A stretch of 64,000 nucleotides of DNA, taken from Trileptium ribeirensis. Taxonomy: Eukaryota > Nematoda > Enoplea > Enoplida > Thoracostomopsidae. This document shows positions 51,101 through 55,352 of this stretch, in pieces (within the stretch, counting starts at the first letter, position 1; every line of letters begins with the position of its first letter). The stretch spans positions 48,841 through 112,840 of the forward strand of contig JASANE010001626.1 of NCBI GenBank assembly GCA_030248225.1. Direction: 5' to 3'. Position numbers and translations under genes: made by a program. Under the pieces are notes generated by a model. It saw only the letters and a list, made by a program, of their open reading frames with translations. It was not told the origin of the DNA and made no database searches.

Positions 51101-53540
51101 AAAATATCGCCAAATTTTCCGCTGCGGGGCTAAAAATCTCGAAAATTGTCCCTTTTTAAGTTAAGTACAATCGCAATCTGCTGCCGAATTAGACATTCAT
51201 AGTTACAGTACTTTATGGCCCCCTGGGACCCCAAAGAACTGTAAGAATACACCACCACGTATTTTCAGTTCCACCCAGTTCCGACCTGGGGACCACCAGT
51301 GGTAGTTTGGAGAAACCAGCTATAGGCACATTTTATGGAATACGTAGATCGATATTGAAACAGTGGCAAAAATTGAATATTCTTGGTAGCAAAATTTACC
51401 AAATTTTTCAAGAGTAATAACCGTAATAATAAAAATGCATATAATAATAATTAAAATAAGAGTAATAATAAAAATACCGTCCCGCAGGATTAATAACCCA
51501 CCCGATATGGAGTTAAAACAATGGAACTAACGTGTTTAACACTTTAAATAACCGTATATAGTCCTATCATTCACTCCCAACGAGCAAAAATTTGCTTAGT
51601 AAAATTTTCAAAATTTCGCATCGTTAAATCAAAAGTTAAAAACATAGGACAAAAACAGCTGCTCTGACAAAATAGTTGTAGCTCTCAATGAGAGCATTCA
51701 GTGTAGAGCAGGGAATAACCGGAACCGGAACCAGCAACCGGTACCGTCCATTTAAACCGGATCCGGAACCTGGTATTGCATCAAATTGAATGTGCTTACA
51801 AAGCTTGGAGCGTAGAATACACACTTTCGCTCTGTCTCCAGTCGCCTCCCTTTACTACACAACGTTTGTTACATGTTCTGTACGAAACTTGAAATTATTG
51901 GTTTATATATATGATTCTAAGAGAAATTAATATATAGAAAGTAATTTTCTGATCACTGGTAAGAGACACTGTTTAGGCTAGCGTTGGACAAACGGTGCCC
52001 GTCAGTTAGATGATAATGATGATAACTTTCTAATCAGAATGTTATAAATGAGACAAACTGATGCTTATCGCACAGTTTCAATAAATACAGTTCATTGCCA
52101 AGAAAGCAGTTTCTGGCTGCGTTGCAGATAACGTCATTTTTCTTCAATTTAGCCAGATTTACAAAGTGTACAAGCGCACTGGTTGGTGCTTGACGCAATT
52201 TCTGTTAGCCAAGCTTACGCTAAGTACTTCTACGCAATCCATACTCTCTTACCGAGTTGGACGGTTTAGTGTGAACACATCCCGCAGACCTCGTAATGTG
52301 TAAAATAGCTGCTACAAGCATCGACCTGGCTTTGTTTTATTAACAAACTCCTGCAGCTTAGGATGAAAAATTCCTAATGAAATTATGTGCCCAACTTACG
52401 TTTCACACGGCAAATTGCTGAGTTAATCTTTTATTTTCCTTGGTTGTATTGCAACTTGATCGTTGTATAATATATATTACATATGTTTGGATCAGAGATG
52501 AAGCAAAAATGTGGAAAATTTCAAACAAAATTTTAAACCGGAATTCCGGTTCCGATATGGTTTTTGCCCTTTCCTGGAACTGCTACCGGAACACGATTTT
52601 CACCGTAATCGGAATTCCGGTTACTCTCTGGTGTAGGGGTCTCCATTTTCGATTCGATGCCATTGGCCAGAGCTATAACCTAGAATGTTGGGTGACCCCA
52701 GCGGAAGAAAATCAAAAATCTCCAATTCGAGTCAAGTTTATGACAATTTAACTTAGGTAGAAAATTATGAGAGCACCGCAAACACAAAACTAGGTGCACA
52801 ACTACATTTTGGGCTTCAAATAAAAAATTGCAAAAATCCATCAATCTGGTTACGAGTTATGCGCCAAGCAGACGAGGAAAAACAATTTATCCGCTATGAG
52901 ACGATATTCCAGACACCCGTTTCAACAATTTGTTCAGTTTATTAAACGAACAGACAAGAAATGGCCGTCGTTTAACTCAATGTGCAGATACCAAACTTTT
53001 AAAAACAGCAAGCAGGTCTTCACTATTAGGGAATATGAATTTAGATAAAATAATATAAAACAAAATTGTGTCGTAAATTTGGGATCCAAGCAGCAAACGC
53101 ACACGAAAAATCTAATTTCTCTGATACTAGATTGAAGGTAGTGTTTTGTAAAAGCCTCGCAGTAGCTGCGAGCGGTAATAAGCGAACAGTTTGTCTTTTT
53201 AATATTAAATGTAACATTTTAAAATTCCGTTCAATTTTGAACCGATGTGCCTAAAAGTATTCGTTAAGTATTATTTTAAAGTAATTATAAATCGAAAGAT
53301 TTAGTATAAGGCATTGGCATGCTGCACGCAAACATCTTACCCAGAGATGGTTTCGTCAGAATTGTGTACACCGCCTGAGGCAACAAAATCTTTTAGCAAT
53401 TTCAACATCCCGAGTTCGATGGCCGACAGTTGATTGAAACATCTAATACGGACGTTGGGTAAATTGATTATGCATAAAATTCGGTAGTATCGGTCACGGA
53501 AACTTGCTGTTTCCGCGCTCTTTCCACAATTTGAACTCAT
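11994..53540 (-). CDS. Long multi-exon gene, product not recognised (whole span)
   Basis: This is one gene model on the minus strand, built from exons at 53.3, 49.0, 48.2, 47.4, 41.1, 37.4, 34.4, 29.7, 25.0, 19.2, 15.9 and 12.1 kb, plus an optional exon at 42.1 kb. Each exon has an AG before it and a GT after it, and intron phases match at every junction (2,2,1,0,0,1,0,1,2,1,1). Without the optional exon the coding length is 3,480 nt including the stop, about 1,159 residues. The first half looks folded; the middle and end are rich in Ser, Thr, Asp, Glu and Arg and look partly disordered. I see no signal peptide and only one strongly hydrophobic stretch (exon 4). I do not recognise the family and propose no function. 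Introns are 0.4-6 kb and full of mobile elements, as expected of a transcribed host gene in a repeat-rich genome. Transcript data could move individual boundaries or add small exons. Confidence 0.72.
12430..12570 (+). repeat. F-like fragment
   Basis: GGGGGCGGTCGGGGGCCCCC followed by GGCCCCTGGCAAAATCTGGC resembles F-element ends; it is only a piece. Confidence 0.35.
12571..15397. other. Intron 12 sequence, little recognised
   Basis: Apart from the decayed relic at 13464-13643, nothing stands out. ACGTTCGTTTATAAATGAACG near 13869 is a palindrome; GGCACGTGG near 14938/14984 repeats with CATTCATTTGGCTTT. Confidence 0.45.
13464..13643 (+). pseudogene. Decayed coding relic with in-frame stops
   Basis: One frame reads like an alanine-rich helical protein (KSKINRQADAL, then QLAVRIAEQKPKETDE, then EFDKARLAAAEYNANNCERF). 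It is cut by TAA, TAG and a final TAA. A second frame is open over the same bases but has less natural composition. I cannot identify the parent protein. It does not match any repeat in this window. Confidence 0.33.
15398..15800. repeat. 213-bp tandem duplication including the 3' end of exon 12
   Basis: Segments starting AGTTAAAGAAATCTA at about 15398 and 15611 run in parallel to about 15600 and 15800. The second covers the last 60 nt of exon 12 and its donor; the first is a diverged copy in the intron. Confidence 0.75.
15738..16025 (-). CDS. Exon 12 of the long minus-strand gene
   Basis: The acceptor is a good pyrimidine tract, GTTGTTATTGTTTCAG. The exon is phase 1 in and out (donor GAAG|GTTGGT). 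The frame is Ser/Thr/Arg-rich (MREGHRRSADRTTSRLSG, then RTLTLVRRSSQ) and looks disordered and phosphorylatable. A second frame is also open across part of it; I chose this one for phase and composition. Its last 60 nt and the following intron are repeated, diverged, about 213 bp downstream (15398-15600). Confidence 0.52.
16136..17272 (+). mobile_element. Non-autonomous hAT-type element in intron 11
   Basis: It is 1,137 bp, same orientation and layout as the copy at 2772, with a perfect 8-bp duplication CTATATAG (16128-16135 and 17273-17280). It inserted 111 bp upstream (in gene direction) of the exon 12 acceptor. Confidence 0.9.
17341..17657. mobile_element. Fold-back element with arms of about 113 bp
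   Basis: GCGTCAATTGAATATGCCGG at the left is the complement of the right end at 17657, and the arms continue inward through TGTGTGGAAACT. The strand could fold into one long hairpin. A partial direct copy of the loop side follows at 17661-17785 (AAGTAAGCAGTAATTGC recurs). Confidence 0.75.
17786..19062. other. Intron 11 sequence, nothing recognised
   Basis: No coding frame with splice signals. A local run of ATCCGGATA-type words at 18730-18840 is the only visible pattern. Confidence 0.4.
19063..19313 (-). CDS. Exon 11 of the long minus-strand gene
   Basis: The acceptor is CGTGTTCTAG and the first base supplies the third position of the Glu codon from exon 10. The joined sequence continues a basic and hydrophobic helix (SRKPEFRKKLLPIVDALKD) and MICLQIEEKIY, then a Ser/Asn/Gln-rich region and a basic ETIRHRIILRNSGSG. 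As at exon 10, a stop follows soon (TATTTTATAA) but overlaps a donor, GAAG|GTATTT. The phase-1 junction this creates matches exon 12. The gene could alternatively terminate here with the last residues SEGIL. Confidence 0.62.
19429..20723. mobile_element. J element: long terminal inverted repeats
   Basis: GGGAATTGGAAA at the left, continuing through TTTTTCAGTCATAACAAT and CTTCGTTATTTCACTCA, is mirrored at the right end (20599-20723). A second inverted pair lies inside (about 20255-20345 with 20465-20590, both holding CTGAACCCC and its complement). No coding frame and no clear target duplication are visible. It lies in intron 10. Confidence 0.65.
20930..21480 (+). repeat. K repeat, copy 1
   Basis: It is collinear with about 33440-33870 through TTTGACCAGTTTT, a GATATCTCAAGAACCGG-like segment, TAACTAGGTCC and CTCGACGAACCAGGGGTTC. 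A short tail fragment (CCTCGAACCATGCTT) lies at 29245. Type unknown. Confidence 0.55.
22283..23695 (+). mobile_element. G element, 5-bp target duplication, large internal insert
   Basis: The termini CTGGCCTATCCACAG and the inverted CTGGCCTGTCCACAG are flanked by ATTTA on both sides (22278-22282, 23696-23700). Near each end are runs of C interrupted by ATG-type steps. Compared with the 388-bp copy at 27252, about 1.1 kb of unrelated sequence replaces the centre, including a 269-bp tandem duplication. Confidence 0.8.
22508..23046. repeat. 269-bp tandem duplication, almost identical copies
   Basis: The segment starting GTCTGTTGTAGAAAGC at 22508 repeats at 22777. I see a single base difference (ATATC against ATCTC). 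The near identity indicates a recent duplication. Confidence 0.9.
24420..24586 (+). mobile_element. Highly decayed hAT-type right end
   Basis: The stretch aligns along its length with the last 160 bp of the family (GAAAATTT, ACACGATTTTCGC and a degenerate TAATTACAGGCAG end) but with many changes. It lies about 100 bp downstream of exon 10. Confidence 0.45.
24690..25245 (-). CDS. Exon 10 of the long minus-strand gene
   Basis: The acceptor is TTTTTTTGCTTCAG and the first two bases complete a codon begun in exon 9. The 556-nt frame opens with an acidic segment (DDEEPELPTTPKK) and a basic cluster, SLRDRRAKRTLNRR, that resembles a nuclear localisation or phosphate-binding patch. About 100 low-complexity Ser/Gly/Asp residues with scattered Cys follow, then a helix LLYSTLKDQLITVLDE. 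The frame meets a stop immediately (GAG TAA), but the same bases make a donor, GA|GTAAAT. I favour splicing because the phase-2 join continues smoothly into exon 11. If not spliced, the protein would end here at about 920 residues. Confidence 0.7.
25540..26680 (-). mobile_element. E/D-family element with satellite units, reverse orientation
   Basis: Satellite units in reverse complement occupy about 25540-26020 (AACCAAACAACTAAAGGCAG is the complement of the anchor segment). A D-type hairpin block (26205-26300) follows, and then the E head to 26680. It lies in intron 9. Confidence 0.5.
27252..27639 (-). mobile_element. G element, compact copy
   Basis: It is 388 bp with perfect 15-bp termini CTGGCCTGTCCACAG in inverted orientation. 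It is flanked by GATAA on both sides (27247-27251, 27640-27644). The ends are G/C-tract rich. It lies in intron 9. Confidence 0.88.
27875..28279 (+). mobile_element. F element, intact copy
   Basis: It is 405 bp with termini CTGGGCTCTCCA and a perfect inverted match, flanked by CAATA on both sides (27870-27874, 28280-28284). Blocks of CCCCTGGCAAAA recur inside. Like the G family, it begins CTGG and makes a 5-bp duplication. Confidence 0.85.
29413..30085 (-). CDS. Exon 9 of the long minus-strand gene
   Basis: This is the longest exon, 673 nt with one uninterrupted frame. The acceptor is AAATCCTACAG and the donor CCTG|GTAAGT, phase 0 in and phase 1 out. It starts FGILRIRGCCSSP, continues through a helix with EIDLLIEQLKSLLEVKLEIS, and then becomes a long acidic, Ser/Thr/Val-rich stretch that looks disordered. 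It ends with a charged helix containing YSGFLRKISDHIKQTYENT. The composition change within one exon suggests a folded domain ending near residue 60 of the exon, followed by a flexible linker. Confidence 0.75.
30120..31917. other. Intron 8 sequence, nothing recognised
   Basis: AT-rich. Two diverged segments with AAAATACC(A/T)CC and AAATTTTTA near 30755-30795 and 30930-30970 suggest an old duplication. Confidence 0.35.
31918..32760. mobile_element. J element copy in intron 8, disrupted
   Basis: It matches the left arm of the J element at 19429 (TAATTGGAAA, then TTTTTCAGTCATAA, then CATTGAACCCC). It is interrupted at a TTAA by the piggyBac-like element 32163-32622 and continues with AAAGCGCCGAACCCC. 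The right arm is eroded. Confidence 0.6.
32163..32622. mobile_element. piggyBac-like MITE in TTAA
   Basis: It is 460 bp with termini CCCTTCGAGGACTGAG and the inverted CCCTTGGAGGACTGAG (15 of 16 agree). TTAA flanks both sides (32159-32162, 32623-32626). TTAA duplication with CCCTT ends is characteristic of piggyBac elements. No transposase frame. Confidence 0.85.
33440..33870 (+). repeat. K repeat, copy 2
   Basis: This is the partner of 20930-21480 with the same segment order; it ends at CCATGAAGCCACAATA. It lies in intron 8. Confidence 0.55.
34325..34464 (-). CDS. Exon 8 of the long minus-strand gene
   Basis: Two AG sites ten bases apart could serve as acceptor. I chose the inner one (AAATAG) because only it keeps the phase set by exon 7; the outer one (TTATTTTAG) has the better tract and would shift the frame. 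The donor is strong (GATTAC|GTAAGT). The exon encodes LNISRQTADHFENNT, a strand SKWVLKVVYNPP and an acidic Cys-containing turn (VDEDGNPCDSEYERDGDY), continuing the beta-rich module of exon 7. It ends in phase 0 and joins exon 9 cleanly. Confidence 0.66.
36460..36815 (-). mobile_element. G element, older copy
   Basis: It is collinear with the copy at 27252 but with many changes, including CTGGCTTGTACACAG at the left and CTGTTGACACGCCAT at the right. The 5-bp duplication is no longer visible. Confidence 0.7.
36845..37255 (-). mobile_element. F element, diverged reverse copy
   Basis: It starts CTGGCTTCCCTATTCGTT and continues GAAAATTTTGC, the complement of the F right end. It directly follows the G copy at 36460-36815 and runs up to exon 7. 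Confidence 0.5.
37343..37466 (-). CDS. Exon 7 of the long minus-strand gene
   Basis: The acceptor is TTTTCTGTAATAATTCAG and the donor CGAG|GTATAT. The exon is 124 nt, phase 0 in and phase 1 out. The encoded KWLSLESRD, FDVQVFTGFPVLES and YRYEIDLYATDSEG read as a run of alternating beta strands and tight turns. Together with exon 8 this suggests an all-beta module of roughly 85 residues, but I cannot tie it to a named fold. A decayed F-type repeat abuts the exon on its downstream side. Confidence 0.7.
37838..38160 (-). mobile_element. F element fragment, reverse
   Basis: It begins GATTCTATTCGCTGAAGATT, then TTGCCAGGCGGC, matching the complement of the F right end. It is cut off by the truncated hAT copy at 38163. 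Confidence 0.45.
38163..38731 (+). mobile_element. 5'-truncated hAT-type element in intron 6
   Basis: The right-hand half of the family, including the CCGGAA-rich end and terminal TTACTCTCTG, is present. The left half is missing and is replaced by a decayed F-type repeat ending at about 38160. No target duplication can be seen. Confidence 0.7.
38732..40972. other. Intron 6 remainder, nothing recognised
   Basis: No exon-like block or shared repeat. Segments with ATAGCTGGTATCC and its complement (39478 and 39570) form an inverted pair about 100 bp apart. Confidence 0.35.
40973..41296 (-). CDS. Exon 6 of the long minus-strand gene
   Basis: This is one of the clearest exons. The acceptor is TTGATTTTAG at its right end and the donor is a near-perfect CAG|GTAAGT. 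It is 324 nt, phase 0 at both ends. It encodes a Cys/His-containing start (GDHHPECSNVGIHG, then HCKKPE), a helix with DIADVVENAIAHNRNSVLSC, a hydrophobic FVYIPLSYVLHFCCSF, an acidic turn and an Arg/Asn-rich end. The paired Cys and His residues near the start could bind metal, but the spacing matches no finger I can name. It splices in frame to exon 7. Confidence 0.72.
41546..42024. mobile_element. N element: inverted termini flanked by TCTAGA
   Basis: The termini CATGGTTCCCGCG are inverted at 41546 and 42024, with the palindrome TCTAGA outside both (41540-41545, 42025-42030). It is 479 bp with no coding frame. TCTAGA may be the target duplication or part of the terminus. It separates exon 6 from optional exon 5. 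Confidence 0.65.
42031..42115 (+). repeat. tRNA-like B-box fragment, possible SINE piece
   Basis: GGTTCAAATCC matches the RNA polymerase III B-box. It starts immediately beside the N element, and no A-box is visible 30-60 bp upstream, where the N element lies. The following GC-rich 70 bp is unlike its surroundings. Confidence 0.3.
42081..42170 (-). CDS. Optional exon 5 of the long minus-strand gene
   Basis: A strong acceptor (CCTTTACTTTACAG) precedes an open frame reading FENAINILQGSKDFLNKHF, which looks protein-like and begins in phase 0 as required. The downstream boundary is weak: the only phase-0 donors are CCT|GTTGGG (used here) and CAC|GTTACG. The open frame runs straight into a tRNA-like repeat and then the N inverted-repeat element, so a real donor may have been lost. 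Skipping this 90-nt block keeps the frame, so it could be an alternative exon, an exon damaged by the insertion, or chance. Confidence 0.3.
42780..43160 (-). mobile_element. E-family head in intron 4
   Basis: It is the reverse complement of the head motifs (GAAGATGAGGCTGAAGCTC, then AATTTTTAAGCGGCGCCC). It has no satellite units. Confidence 0.45.
44188..45190 (+). mobile_element. E-family element, most complete copy
   Basis: It has a head from GGGGTGAGCGGAGTTTCC, a middle segment, two to three satellite units (anchors at about 44690 and 44861) and the tail CGCTCGCTACGTTTCAACC. It shows the full order of the family in about 1 kb. It lies in intron 4 of the long gene. Confidence 0.65.
46075..46440 (+). 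mobile_element. F element, diverged copy
   Basis: It is collinear with 27890-28265 (GGTTCGTGATAACTGGC, then AAAATTTGATCGAAATTTA, then GGCAAAATTTTCAGCGAAT). The termini are eroded. Confidence 0.55.
46518..47300. mobile_element. D-type element ending in an E-family head
   Basis: It starts with a hairpin block (AGTAACTCTATCGAGATT...CAGCTCTCGATAGCAT). A 480-bp body follows, also found at 49827, and then an E-head remnant (GAGTTATGGCCGATCACA...). The arms CTATCGAGA and TCTCGATAG pair perfectly. Confidence 0.55.
47332..47504 (-). CDS. Exon 4 of the long minus-strand gene
   Basis: The acceptor is GTAGCTGCTTCAG, and the exon opens with two bases that complete the phase-1 codon from exon 3. It encodes a hydrophobic SGLLLFLYC followed by a helical segment with HKRLNKICLDLALNLKFAFF. 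The hydrophobic run is short for a membrane span and may be a buried helix. I ended the exon at AAG|GTCACT, phase 0; a second phase-0 donor 15 nt downstream (TCT|GTGAAA) is a possible alternative. Intron 4 is about 6 kb to exon 6 and carries several repeats, including the E, D, F and N elements described separately. Confidence 0.55.
47901..47967. repeat. Diverged copy of exon 3 end and donor
   Basis: It matches 48125-48194, which spans the last 37 nt of exon 3 and the start of intron 3, offset about 224 bp. Confidence 0.6.
48157..48398 (-). CDS. Exon 3 of the long minus-strand gene
   Basis: The acceptor is TTTTATTTTAG. The exon supplies the third base of the Pro codon begun in exon 2. It encodes a cysteine-containing start (NSCVYSEICPYD), an acidic LLAGEDDSRVK, a helix with FNVLCNWTASLLKKRQQQ, and SMPNVYIIDVMAEYFQ. 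The donor is CTA|GTATAG, giving phase 1, which is what exon 4 needs. A GC donor just upstream (CCAG|GCTAGT) would break the frame. The last 37 nt of the exon and the next 30 nt of intron have a diverged copy about 224 bp further downstream (47901-47967), so a local duplication took in the splice donor. Confidence 0.62.
48808..49134 (-). CDS. Exon 2 of the long minus-strand gene
   Basis: The acceptor is a T-rich tract ending TTTTAG at 49136-49135, and the first base completes the Gly codon left by exon 1 (GG|G). The frame reads through FLWKYFIIGYNGDSSFYG, an EDFIPLTVQSLEAF segment and a charged ELRLFRRSSG helix. A Ser-rich linker follows (SSLTRSLSSDLDSC), then a hydrophobic VIVLVFSDVACC. Of the GT sites near the 3' end, only CC|GTACGT fits the phase of exon 3 and resembles a donor, so I placed the boundary there. 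Length is 327 nt. Intron 2 is only 409 bp and shows no repeat. Confidence 0.65.
49827..50420. mobile_element. D-type element in intron 1
   Basis: It is collinear with 46525-47110 through the hairpin block, the GGCGGCGCCATACC segment and TTGCTTCCGTGAAG. The E-family head is missing here. Confidence 0.6.
50690..50800 (-). repeat. Short E-head-like fragment
   Basis: The stretch CCCAGTAGTTATGGAGGAG, then GACGGGCGGACAGACGG, ending CTTCGCTTCGCTCCGCTT, is the same type of terminal sequence as the E-family heads. Confidence 0.35.
50910..51310 (+). mobile_element. F-like element, weak match
   Basis: GGGTTCCCCAAATTGTGGG at the left, recurring CCTACAGGTAA blocks, and GGGGACCACCAGTGG near the right resemble the F layout; the centre is unrelated. 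Confidence 0.3.
51719..52630 (+). mobile_element. Internally deleted hAT-type element in intron 1
   Basis: It is 912 bp with the same termini, missing roughly 230 bp after the left end. The flanks GTGTAGAG (51711-51718) and GTGTAGGG (52631-52638) agree at 7 of 8 positions, indicating an older insertion. Confidence 0.85.
53341..53540 (-). CDS. Exon 1 of the long minus-strand gene (start codon)
   Basis: The open frame enters from upstream, and the first ATG is at 53540-53538, giving a protein that begins MSSNCGKSAETASF. I chose this start because the only earlier possibilities are non-ATG codons. The exon encodes 66 codons plus 2 nt and ends at a good donor (TCTGG|GTAAGA), so intron 1 is phase 2. 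The encoded stretch (RYYRILCIINLPNVRIRCF, then SAIELGMLKLLKDFV) looks like beta strands followed by an amphipathic helix. Intron 1 (about 4.2 kb) contains a hAT copy and a D-type repeat. A further 5' non-coding exon could lie to the right; none can be called. Confidence 0.65.
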
Positions 53541-54023
53541 GCCGTCCAATTCTACACATAGAATTAAGCTGTCTACACCGATCACACATACATATATATA
53601 ACTTTTCTGACTGCAAAATCCAAAAACACTACACCATGAATTCCAATTAGATAAATAATAAGTTACTGCATGTTATAATTCGCATATTACGCTCCATATC
53701 GCTCTTTCGCACTTTGTGTGAAAAGACTAAATTTATGAAGCAGTATTTGTCGACGTTAATTAGAATCAAACTACCAAGGTAGTATTATTACTTAATTTTT
53801 TATCTACCTAAGAGATAAGTTTCTTCAAATTTAGTTTCCAGAGTTCCGTTATAGGGCGCATAAGGCTCATGTCTGGCCGCCGATCCCTACTGGCCGGCTC
53901 GCCCATGAAATTCTGACTTTATAAATTTTTTTCAAATTTTATCCTCTAAAATGTTTATCTGCCACTAAATGTTGGCACAATTTTGGCGAACTGTGGCATT
54001 TGGTACTCGGCCAAGTCATAAAA

Positions 54024-54406
54024 ATGGGCTCTCCAAATCGGGGTGTGCCCTGGCATTTTTCGCTTACCGCTAACTCAAAACAGGTTCCCCCGGTTCATGC
54101 CACCCGGCAAAATTTTGAGATGCCTTCGGTTCACCGCCTCATTGGCAAATTTTTTTGTTTACATTAGGTCCAAAGTACATAAAATTTGATCAAATTTTGT
54201 ACTAAAATTCCTTCCTGAAGCCAAAGCTTTGCTTCAAAACCGCTTTTTCTCTCCAACAAAAGTGTTTTGGTAGTGTTTCGGACACGATTTTTAACCGTTT
54301 TTGTCTTGGCAAAATGCCCCTGGCAAAATCGGGCACGCTTGGTTTGGAACCAGGGGAGGCCAGGTTCATGCCTTCTGACTAAATTTCCAGCGAATGTAGA
54401 GCCCAG
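54024..54406 (+). mobile_element. F element, second copy
   Basis: It is collinear with the copy at 27875, with ends TGGGCTCTCCAAA and TAGAGCCCAG; the flanks are A-rich (TAAAA/AAAAA), so the duplication is only suggestive. It lies outside the long gene, upstream of exon 1. Confidence 0.7.
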
Positions 54407-54435
54407 AAAAATATATGCTGGCTCGCTGTTAAGTA

Positions 54436-54580
54436 TAATATAGTGTGATCGATGCTTCTTGTGATGTTACCCAGCGTGTATGGAATTGGACAACAACACA
54501 TTCGAAGCCTTGTGGCACTGCTCATGAACATGTTTCTCATGGTGTAACATATAACCACACATATGGAGCTAAAATTATGT
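54436..54580 (+). other. Short open stretch with Cys and N-glycosylation-like sites
   Basis: One frame reads IDASCDVTQRVWNWTTTHSK, then PCGTAHEHVSHGVTYNHTYG, to a TAG, with no ATG. After the stop the same frame stays open about 35 more codons. The composition is protein-like, but no splice site or relative supports it. It may be an old retroelement or host-gene remnant. Confidence 0.2.
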
Positions 54581-55352
54581 AGGCTTACTCTATACCATTG
54601 TTGATCGCAAACGCAAAAGCTCGAACACTGTTACGAAACCAAAGCAAGAGGCATATACTGAAGAGGGGTATTAACGGGACATAGCAATAGTTGTTTGATG
54701 GCAAAATCCCGCAAAGAATTTATCCCATAAGGGACCAAATAACTAGATTCAAAATTAAAGAATATGAAAGAACTAGGGAGTGGATTGCCCCTCTTGCAAG
54801 GACACCTGCTTCCTTGGTCCTTCTCTAGCAACGATAGGGCCTTAATATTTCTCGGTGGAAGATACTAAAGCCATGTCTTTGCACATCACGTATCGTGATT
54901 TATCGACTGGTATAGGAAACCGGTGCTACATCATTTTAGTCAACTCTACATACGAGATAAATGTGCTCTAATAGACCGTTATAAAGTATATATACTGCCA
55001 AAATAACATCACGGCCAATAACAAAGCCTAATTAACAAGGCGTTTTTATTATATTGGACTAATCATTGATAAAATTTTGAATCTTTGTTTTGGTATTTTG
55101 TTGATTTCAAAACATTTATGTTAATATTTTTAGGTTAGGCATGCCACAGGGGCTGAACGAAAAAAATTGATGAGGCCGGACAAAAAATCTGAGTGGTTAT
55201 GAAAGAAAAATAAAAGCAAATGGGGTTTTTTATTGGTTGGAACGAACGAAATTCAGGTTCACCAGCGTAAGCTACTTGAATGGCATCGGTGGTAGATGGC
55301 AACGTCTTTATTAATTCACTATAATTTCATAGTTCTTTGGCTTTCTCGAATG

